From the NCBI RefSeq assembly GCF_918697865.1, contig NZ_CAKKMV010000017.1:1-64000 (forward strand): 64,000 nt of DNA, in the 5' to 3' direction. This DNA is from Massilia sp. Bi118. Its GTDB lineage: Bacteria; Pseudomonadota; Gammaproteobacteria; Burkholderiales; Burkholderiaceae_D. The notes beneath the pieces are model-generated. The model worked only from the letters and a program-made list of their open reading frames with translations, made no database searches and was not told where the DNA came from. Shown in pieces: positions 58,560-64,000 of this stretch (position 1 is its first letter; each line of letters opens with the position of its first letter). Both the position numbers and the translations under genes were made by a program.

Positions 58560-58602
58560 TTGGGGTCAGATCCCGCACTTTACGGGTAGGATCTGACCCC
58601 AA
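58560..58602. repeat. inverted repeat, family 3 (second copy)
   Basis: Arms TTGGGGTCAGATCC (58560-58573) and GGATCTGACCCCAA (58589-58602), perfect over 14 bp, with an inner CCCG/CGGG pair. Begins right after the rpoZ stop and may end or attenuate transcription before spoT. Confidence 0.85.
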
Positions 58603-58684
58603 CTGATTTCTAGTGCCTGAGCTCGGTTCCTCCCTTGGTCCAATCTGTTATGCTGTCCCCATACAGCGGCTGATTTCTTAGAGT

Positions 58685-60928
58685 ATGACCTTGTCCCCAC
58701 CGGATTCCATCCACTCAGGCACCACCAAGGGCCGGCCCAGCCGGTCCGCAAGCAAGCCGCACGAAGCCGAACCGGCGCCTGCTCCAGGCGTCGCGTCGAT
58801 TTCCCACCTCGCCAGCAAGCTGGCCGAATACCTCACGCCCGCCGAACTCAAGAAGGTCAAGGAAGCCTACCGCTTCTCCGACGAGATGCACCTCGGCCAG
58901 GTACGCAAGTCGGGCGAACCCTATATCTCCCACCCGATCGCCGTCGCCGAGATCTGCGCCGACTGGAAGCTGGACGCCCAGGCCATCATGGCCGCGCTGC
59001 TGCACGACGTGATCGAGGACCAGGACGTCAAGAAGGAAGAGCTGCTCGAGCGCTTCGGCCCGCAGGTCGCGAACCTGGTCGACGGCCTGTCCAAGCTGGA
59101 GAAGATCGAATTCCAGAGCGTGGTCGAGGCCCAGGCCGAGAACTTCCGCAAGATGCTGCTGGCCATGGCGTCCGACGTGCGCGTCATCCTGATCAAGCTG
59201 GCCGACCGCCTGCACAACATGCGCACGCTGGGCGTGATGGCGCCCGCCAAGAAGCGCCGCATCGCCGGCGAGACCATGGAAGTCTACGTGCCGATCGCGC
59301 ACCGGCTCGGCCTGAACGACATCTACCGCGAGCTGCAGGACCTGTCCTTCTCGCACCTGTACCCGCTGCGCTACCAGACCCTGGCGAAGGCGATCAAGGC
59401 CGCGCGCGGCAACCGCCGCGAAGTGGTCAAGAAGATCCTCGACGCGGTCAAGAACACGCTCGCCGCGGCCGGCATCCAGGCCGAAGTCTACGGCCGCGAG
59501 AAGACCCTGTTTGGCATCTACAAGAAGATGCGCAACAAGCACCTGTCGTTCTCGCAGGTGCTGGACGTGTACGGCTTCCGCGTGGTCGTCGACACCGTCC
59601 CGAACTGTTATGTGGCGCTCGGCACCCTGCACGCCCTGTACAAGCCGATGCCCGGCAAGTTCAAGGACTACATCGCGATCCGCAAGATCAACGGCTACCA
59701 GTCGCTGCACACCTCCCTGATCGGCCCCTACGGCACCCCGGTCGAATTCCAGATCCGCACCCAGGAAATGCACCGCACCGCGGAAAGCGGCGTGGCGGCG
59801 CACTGGCTGTACAAGACCGGCGACCAGAACATGTCGGACCTGCAGCAGCGTACCCACGCCTGGCTGCAGTCGCTGCTCGACATCCAGCAGCAGACCGGCG
59901 ACTCGGCCGAGTTCCTCGAGCACGTCAAGGTCGACCTGTTCCCGGATTCGGTGTATGTGTTCACGCCGAAGTCGAAGATCATCGCCCTGCCGCGCGGCGC
60001 CACCCCGCTGGACTTCGCGTACTCGATCCACACCGGCATCGGCGACCATACCGTGTCGGTCAAGATCAACCACGAGCCGGCCCAGCTGCGCACCGAGCTG
60101 CGCAATGGCGACATCGTCGAGATCGAGACCGACCCGGATTCGAGGCCCAGCCCGACCTGGCTGTCCTTTGTCCGCACCGGCAAGGCGCGCTCCGCGATCC
60201 GCCACTACCTGCGCACCATCAACCTGAACGAATCGGTGGAGCTGGGTCAGGAACTGCTGTCGCAGGCGCTGGCGCAACTGGGCATCAAGGGCGAGCTGCA
60301 GCAATCGACCATCGAGAAGCTGCTGGCCGAGTCCTCGGCCAAGTCGATGGACGAGCTGTACGCCGACGTCGGCATCGGCAAGCGCATGCCGGCGCTGGTG
60401 GCGCGCCACATCTTCGGCCTGATGGATGGCGCGGTCGACACCGTGCCGGCCCAGGACAGCCCGGGCGGCCCCGAGCTCAATCCGGTCACGATCTACGGCA
60501 GCGAAGGCGTGTCGGTGCAGCTGGCGCCCTGCTGCCTGCCGATCCCCGGCGACCAGATCATGGGCCAGCTGCGCCGCGACCAGGGCCTGGTGGTCCACAC
60601 CGGCGACTGCTCTCAAGCCAAGCGCCTGCGCAACAAGGAACCGGACCGCTGGATCCCCGTCGAGTGGGGCAATGAGCTGAACCGCCGCTTCGACTGCCGC
60701 ATCCGTCTTCTGATCAACAACGAGAAGGGCATCCTCGCCAGAGTCGCCGCCGAGATCGGCGAGTCCGACGCCAACATCACCTATGTGGGCATGGACGAGG
60801 ACGACGAACACATGATGACCCAGCTGCGCTTCACCATCCAGGTGAAGGACCGCGTGCACCTGGCCCACCTGATCCGCAACCTGCGGCGCGTGGCGGGGGT
60901 GAACCGGGTCGAGCGCGAGCGGACCTGA
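58685..60928 (+). CDS. spoT: bifunctional (p)ppGpp synthetase/hydrolase (RelA/SpoT)
   Basis: A 747-residue Rsh enzyme. Hydrolase HD domain with ALLHDVIEDQ and IKLADRLHNMRTL; synthetase domain with GREKTLFGIYKKMRNKHLSF and INGYQSLHTSLIG; TGS domain (VYVFTPKSKIIALPRGATPL); a zinc-finger/helical part with CCLPIPGDQIMG; and C-terminal ACT domain (INNEKGILARVAAEIGESDANI). Both active sites look intact, as in SpoT. It controls the stringent response. ATG 58685 follows a short leader after a repeat. Confidence 0.97.
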   Translation: MTLSPPDSIHSGTTKGRPSRSASKPHEAEPAPAPGVASISHLASKLAEYLTPAELKKVKEAYRFSDEMHLGQVRKSGEPYISHPIAVAEICADWKLDAQAIMAALLHDVIEDQDVKKEELLERFGPQVANLVDGLSKLEKIEFQSVVEAQAENFRKMLLAMASDVRVILIKLADRLHNMRTLGVMAPAKKRRIAGETMEVYVPIAHRLGLNDIYRELQDLSFSHLYPLRYQTLAKAIKAARGNRREVVKKILDAVKNTLAAAGIQAEVYGREKTLFGIYKKMRNKHLSFSQVLDVYGFRVVVDTVPNCYVALGTLHALYKPMPGKFKDYIAIRKINGYQSLHTSLIGPYGTPVEFQIRTQEMHRTAESGVAAHWLYKTGDQNMSDLQQRTHAWLQSLLDIQQQTGDSAEFLEHVKVDLFPDSVYVFTPKSKIIALPRGATPLDFAYSIHTGIGDHTVSVKINHEPAQLRTELRNGDIVEIETDPDSRPSPTWLSFVRTGKARSAIRHYLRTINLNESVELGQELLSQALAQLGIKGELQQSTIEKLLAESSAKSMDELYADVGIGKRMPALVARHIFGLMDGAVDTVPAQDSPGGPELNPVTIYGSEGVSVQLAPCCLPIPGDQIMGQLRRDQGLVVHTGDCSQAKRLRNKEPDRWIPVEWGNELNRRFDCRIRLLINNEKGILARVAAEIGESDANITYVGMDEDDEHMMTQLRFTIQVKDRVHLAHLIRNLRRVAGVNRVERERT

Positions 60929-60929
60929 T

Positions 60930-61017
60930 CGTCGTTCCCGCGAAGGCGGGAACCCAAGTTTGCAAGCGCTACCGAAACGCGGACAGAACTTGGGTCCCCG
61001 CCTCCGCGGGAACGACG
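60930..61017. repeat. REP-like inverted pair, family 1 (88-nt unit)
   Basis: Arms of 31 nt (60930-60960 and 60987-61017) in inverted order, with the same 26-nt spacing as the unit at 35109-35196. Core GTCGTTCCCGCG..GCGGGAAC. It lies right after the spoT stop, between convergent genes. Confidence 0.86.
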
Positions 61018-61024
61018 GTATCAC

Positions 61025-61390
61025 TCACCGCACCGCAGCCAGATCGAACACCGGGTTGTAGATCAAACCCAGCACATTCCCAAACGGATCCTTCAACTCC
61101 GCCACCTTGATCCCCTCCCCCACCTCCTGAATCGCCTCGTGCTCCGTCGCGCCCAGCCCGACGATGCGCGCGACCTCGGCCTCGATATCGTCCACACCCC
61201 AGTACACCACCGAGCCCGCCGTGCCCGGCGTCCCGTCCGGCACCAGGCCGAGCTCGAAGCCGCCGATGGCGAAGCCGACGTAGAACGGCTGGTCGAAATA
61301 AGGCGCCGCGCCGAACACCTCGGTGAACCAGGCCTTGGCCTTGTCGAGGTCGGCCACGGGGTACTTCACGGTACGCAATCCCTTGATCAT
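61025..61390 (-). CDS. VOC / glyoxalase-like protein
   Basis: A 121-residue VOC protein: LRTVKYPVADLDKAKAWFTE, FYVGFAIGGFELGLVPDG, VVYWGVDDIEAEVARIVGLG and FGNVLGLIYNPVF. A single-domain dimeric type. Convergent with spoT, divergent from gdx. Substrate unknown. Confidence 0.85.
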   Translation of the reverse strand: MIKGLRTVKYPVADLDKAKAWFTEVFGAAPYFDQPFYVGFAIGGFELGLVPDGTPGTAGSVVYWGVDDIEAEVARIVGLGATEHEAIQEVGEGIKVAELKDPFGNVLGLIYNPVFDLAAVR

Positions 61391-61472
61391 GATGATGGTC
61401 TCCTGATATCCCTGTCAAAGCGACATCATGCCATCCCGCCGGGGCGCAGTATTGGAAAAATGGAAGGTGGGC

Positions 61473-61478
61473 TACAAT
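61473..61478 (+). promoter_or_regulatory. -10 box for gdx
   Basis: TACAAT lies just before the riboswitch and would start RNA near 61485, at the foot of the first hairpin (61488). A TTGGAA (61452-61457) may be the -35 with a short 15-nt spacer. Confidence 0.5.
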
Positions 61479-61487
61479 GCGGGACCA

Positions 61488-61531
61488 GGCGGACGACCGC
61501 CCCCATCCGGGAACACATTCGGGACGGCCCG
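61488..61531 (+). promoter_or_regulatory. guanidine-II (mini-ykkC) riboswitch
   Basis: Two short hairpins with the diagnostic ACGR loops: GGCGG-ACGA-CCGCC at 61488-61501 and CGGG-ACGG-CCCG at 61520-61531, separated by 18 nt. This is exactly the guanidine-II (mini-ykkC) layout, in which each hairpin binds guanidinium and the loops dock, freeing the ribosome site. It lies 18 nt before the ATG of a SugE/Gdx-type exporter, the usual target. Confidence 0.88.
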
Positions 61532-61549
61532 TTTTTCAAGGGAGCCGCC

Positions 61550-61867
61550 ATGGCCTGGATCTTGTTAATCGTCGCCGGACTGTTCGAAGTCGTGTGGGCG
61601 TATTCGATGAAACTGTCGAATGGCTTCACCCATCTCACTTATTCCCTCATTACCGTCGTCATGATGATGGCGAGCTTCGGCTTGCTGTCCGTCGCCATGC
61701 GCAGCCTGCCTTTGGGTACGGCTTATACGGTCTGGACCGGCATCGGCGCGATCGGCGCCTTCATCGTCGGCATCGTGTTTTTGGGCGAACAGATCGGCCC
61801 GATGCGCATCTGTGCCGCGGTGTTGATTGTCAGCGGGCTTGTGCTGATGAAGCTCTCGGCGCATTAA
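61550..61867 (+). CDS. gdx: guanidinium exporter Gdx/SugE (SMR family)
   Basis: A 105-residue small multidrug resistance protein with four helices and the conserved Glu in WILLIVAGLFEVVWAYSMKL (Glu13). The AYSMKLSNGF and GTAYTVWTGIGA stretches are of the SugE/Gdx rather than the EmrE type. With the guanidine-II riboswitch upstream, guanidinium export is the expected role. RBS GGAG at 61541. The stop shares TTAA with the convergent next gene. Confidence 0.94.
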   Translation: MAWILLIVAGLFEVVWAYSMKLSNGFTHLTYSLITVVMMMASFGLLSVAMRSLPLGTAYTVWTGIGAIGAFIVGIVFLGEQIGPMRICAAVLIVSGLVLMKLSAH

Positions 61868-62076
61868 TCGGCCAGCTGGTCCACCATCTGGCCGATGCCG
61901 GCGTATTCATGGAATACGTCGTCGAGCCAGGTGGCGATTTCCGGCGCCGCCACATCCGGCGGAATCATCACATCGATCAGTCTTGTGCGCTTCCCCAGTT
62001 CGGCGCGATAAACGATCCATTCTTCGTTTTCGCGCCGGACTTCGACCCGGAAGCGGCCATAAATATCGAATTTCAT
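61864..62076 (-). CDS. small hypothetical protein (DUF7661-like)
   Basis: A 70-residue protein, MKFDIYGRFRVEVRRENEEW then IDVMIPPDVAAPEIATWLDD, resembling a group of short uncharacterised proteins in Betaproteobacteria. It starts 15 nt after the SPFH gene on the same strand and shares stop bases with gdx. ATG 62076 is chosen. Function unknown. Confidence 0.7.
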   Translation of the reverse strand: MKFDIYGRFRVEVRRENEEWIVYRAELGKRTRLIDVMIPPDVAAPEIATWLDDVFHEYAGIGQMVDQLAD

Positions 62077-62091
62077 GACCGCTCCCATCGC

Positions 62092-62889
62092 TTACTTCGC
62101 GCCGTTGACGTTAATGAAGGGGATTGCACCGCCCGACACATTGGGCAGCTTGCCGTCCCACTTATCGATGGCATGGCGCTGGTTTTCCATTTCGCGCAGG
62201 CGAATCAGTTCCGGCGTCACCTGCTGGCGCTGGATGGCCAGCGATTCGGCTTCGGCCCGGGCCTGGGCAACGCGCTGCTTGGCTTCCACTTCGATGCGCA
62301 GCAGGTCGCGTTCCGCCTTCAGTTTCAGCTGCTCGGCCGTGGTCTTGGCTTCGATCGCTTCATTGAAGGAGCGCGAGAAGTTGAAGTTCACGATAGAGAA
62401 CTCGTCGACCACGATGCCGTGGCGCCCGAGGCGTTCGCGCAGCTGGGCCACGATCTGGTCGCGCACGTCGGTGCGCTTGGCGATCAGCTCCTCGGCGGTA
62501 AAGCGCGCGGTGACGGCCTTCACGGCTTCCTGCACCGACGGGATGATGATACGGGTGCCCGGCTCGTTGCCCAGGTCGCGGAACACCGTCACGGCGGCCG
62601 ATGGCTGCACGTGGTAGTTCAGCGCCACGCGGGTGTGCACGATCTGCAGGTCGCGCGAAGCGGCGTCGCCGTCGCCCTCACCCTTCTGGATCGAGACGTT
62701 GACCAGGTTGAGCTTCTGCGCCAGCGGAATGCGGAAGTGGATGCCTTCGCTCAGCACCTCGCTGCTCGGGCTGCCGAACGTCGTCATCACGCCCCGGTGT
62801 CCCGCCGGCACGGTGCCGAATGGCGCGAGCGATACCACGAGGATCAGTGCGACGACGATACCGATCACCTTCAATGGCAACCTGTTCAT
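62092..62889 (-). CDS. SPFH/prohibitin family membrane protein
   Basis: A 265-residue protein with one N-terminal membrane helix (IGIVVALILVVSLAPFG, about 9-25), then an SPFH domain (VPAGHRGVMTTFGSPSSEVL, GIHFRIPLAQKLNLVN) and a long coiled coil (about 165-240, AKTTAEQLKLKAERDLLRIE). Prohibitin-like proteins form scaffolds in the membrane and modulate proteases such as FtsH. ATG 62889 is chosen. No NfeD partner follows. Confidence 0.9.
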   Translation of the reverse strand: MNRLPLKVIGIVVALILVVSLAPFGTVPAGHRGVMTTFGSPSSEVLSEGIHFRIPLAQKLNLVNVSIQKGEGDGDAASRDLQIVHTRVALNYHVQPSAAVTVFRDLGNEPGTRIIIPSVQEAVKAVTARFTAEELIAKRTDVRDQIVAQLRERLGRHGIVVDEFSIVNFNFSRSFNEAIEAKTTAEQLKLKAERDLLRIEVEAKQRVAQARAEAESLAIQRQQVTPELIRLREMENQRHAIDKWDGKLPNVSGGAIPFINVNGAK

Positions 62890-63124
62890 TTCAATTCCCT
62901 TTCCATGAGTTCTGCCCAGGCACACTGTCTTGGCAGGCCGTTGTGTTTATGAACGACCAACAAAGTGTATAGCGGTGGAATTTATAAAAACATCAGGAAA
63001 TTTGGATGATCTGGTGCGGGAAATGCGAAGTTGGCTGTCACGGCCTGGCGCAGATTGTTTGCTTTTTCAGCAATAGCACTCGTACACTGGCTTTCGTTCG
63101 CCCTTATTCGACCCGAGGTTTTCG

Positions 63125-63694
63125 ATGTTTCTCTTTACTTGCGAAACGAGATGCGACGAATCCCTGGCCTTTCCGTCCAGGCTGCGTCCCGCCGTTCGGG
63201 AAGCCGTCGCATTGCTCGATGCGGGAGAAATGCGTTCATTACGCCAGGCGTTCATGGTCAACCTGGATCGAGAAATCCTCCTCATCCCATATCGGCTTTA
63301 TTACAGGCCTGAGGTATTGCGCCGCGAACTAGGCAATTCCCACGGGGTCTCCAGGCTCATCATTGCGTGCCTTGGAACGCGGCACTACGACGGCTACTTG
63401 CGCCAGGATTGTCTGAAGGAGCTTCTTGCCAGCGACGAGGCCTGGGTGACGCCCTATCTCCTTCAAGTGGCCGGCGAATATGTTGTCGAGATTGCGGACG
63501 ATGTCGCCAGGGGCATCGTCACGCGCGACGCTGCCACGCTTGGCGCATTTGCGTTGGAAAATCCGGACTATCTGGCGACACTCGAGCGCCGCGCGACAAG
63601 TTATTGGAGCTACTATCATCGGGGGGCTTATCCCGACCGCAATCACTATCCAGGGCTTCAAGTCCTGGCTGTGTTGCGCCAAGTTCTGCAGTGA
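63125..63694 (+). CDS. hypothetical protein
   Basis: A 189-residue soluble protein, mostly helical (LRPAVREAVALLDAGEMRSL, SRLIIACLGTRHYDGYLRQD, WVTPYLLQVAGEYVVEIADD). There is no domain I can name. The helix pattern with repeated contacts (LRQ, KELL) recalls HEAT-like or other helical repeats, but weakly. Slightly AT-richer than the core genes. It precedes a zinc-finger gene by 22 nt and may form an operon with it. Confidence 0.7.
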   Translation: MFLFTCETRCDESLAFPSRLRPAVREAVALLDAGEMRSLRQAFMVNLDREILLIPYRLYYRPEVLRRELGNSHGVSRLIIACLGTRHYDGYLRQDCLKELLASDEAWVTPYLLQVAGEYVVEIADDVARGIVTRDAATLGAFALENPDYLATLERRATSYWSYYHRGAYPDRNHYPGLQVLAVLRQVLQ

Positions 63695-63716
63695 CTACTT
63701 TCGATCAGGAGCCTCT

Positions 63717-63983
63717 ATGAGCCAGGACTGCGCCCACTTCCATCAAATCGCCACCCGCAAGGGCAATACCGAGGGCTGCGAAGAATGCCTGCAAACCGGC
63801 GACAGCTGGGTGCACCTGCGCGTCTGCCTGACTTGCGGTCACGTCGGCTGCTGCGACGATTCGAAAAACAAGCACGCGACCAGGCATTACCACGTCACCG
63901 GACATCCGGTGATCCGCTCCGACGAGCCGGGAGAAACCTGGGGTTGGTGCTACGCAGACAAGCTGTTCAAAGATCCGGTGTAG
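63717..63983 (+). CDS. UBP-type zinc finger protein
   Basis: An 88-residue protein made of a single ZnF-UBP domain: CAHFHQI, GCEECLQTGDSWVHLRVCLTC, GHVGCCDDSKNKHATRHY and HPVIRSDEPGETWGWCY supply the Cys/His zinc ligands. In eukaryotes this fold binds the ubiquitin C-terminus; bacterial single-domain members are common but their partner is unknown. ATG 63717 has AGGAGCC upstream. Confidence 0.9.
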   Translation: MSQDCAHFHQIATRKGNTEGCEECLQTGDSWVHLRVCLTCGHVGCCDDSKNKHATRHYHVTGHPVIRSDEPGETWGWCYADKLFKDPV

Positions 63984-64000
63984 CCGATCCCAGGCTGCTC

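Noticed and set aside
58715..61024. Long minus-strand frame opposite spoT
   Set aside because: Shadow of spoT with biased composition (His, Leu, Asp, Val, Gln); no start signal.
1..64000. CRISPR arrays, rRNA, intact tRNA genes, transposase or integrase genes
   Set aside because: None found on reading both strands; only a decayed tRNA-Pro-like fragment at 26307-26370 and short palindromic repeats.

Overview
The window reads as chromosome of a GC-rich betaproteobacterium, most likely Oxalobacteraceae (Massilia/Telluria/Duganella-like). This rests on gene content and order: a bifunctional ArgA, an edd-eda / pgi / zwf-hexR Entner-Doudoroff locus, an rph - PP2C - Ser/Thr kinase - yicC - gmk - rpoZ - spoT block, and high GC with strong GC3 in core genes. 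The taxon is inferred from gene families and style, not from a database match. No rRNA, intact tRNA or CRISPR array was seen.

Layout. 0-2.3 kb: end of an unknown gene, then an operon of a SnoaL-like protein, an alpha/beta hydrolase and an XRE/MmyB-type regulator. 2.5-5.0 kb: membrane protein, then the divergent pair dmlR-dmlA (D-malate use). 5.0-11.7 kb: esterase coupled to hrpA; argA, probably leaderless; yggX. 11.7-15.1 kb: an AT-richer island with a phospholipase-like type VI secretion (T6SS) effector and a Tli4-like immunity protein. 15.1-20.9 kb: GT9 glycosyltransferase, lipoprotein, rpiA, a LuxR solo, a VOC/GFA/VOC cluster, secreted proteins and an HExxH protein. 20.9-26.3 kb: eda-edd, pgi and an SMP-30 lactonase. 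26.3-28.3 kb: a second foreign patch that begins with a decayed tRNA-Pro(GGG)-like sequence, then a GNAT-like gene and an hcp - murein endopeptidase - immunity operon. 28.5-35.2 kb: zwf-hexR, GST, nucleotidase, outer-membrane protein, methionine sulfoxide reductase and tal. 35.2-38.5 kb: CMD-family protein, YbfB/YjiJ MFS transporter and its LysR regulator, secreted protein. 38.5-45.1 kb: TetR and a complete RND tripartite efflux operon ending in a strong terminator. 45.2-52.6 kb: degenerate M28 peptidase-like protein, chemoreceptor, hemW-rdgB, a PAS hybrid kinase paired with an RsbQ-like hydrolase, SnoaL-like protein. 52.6-60.9 kb: GH43 enzyme, rph, PP2C and kinase, yicC, gmk, rpoZ, spoT. 61.0-64.0 kb: VOC protein, a guanidine-II riboswitch with gdx, SPFH protein, small hypotheticals and a UBP-type zinc finger.

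How parts work together. Four HexR-like operators (two before zwf, one before edd, one before pgi) tie the sugar catabolism genes into one regulon with hexR in the same neighbourhood; tal and rpiA supply the pentose phosphate branch. No 6-phosphogluconolactonase (pgl) is present. Two orphan T6SS effector-immunity modules sit in AT-richer patches without any structural T6SS genes, so secretion would need an apparatus encoded elsewhere. Three families of long inverted repeats punctuate the intergenic spaces.
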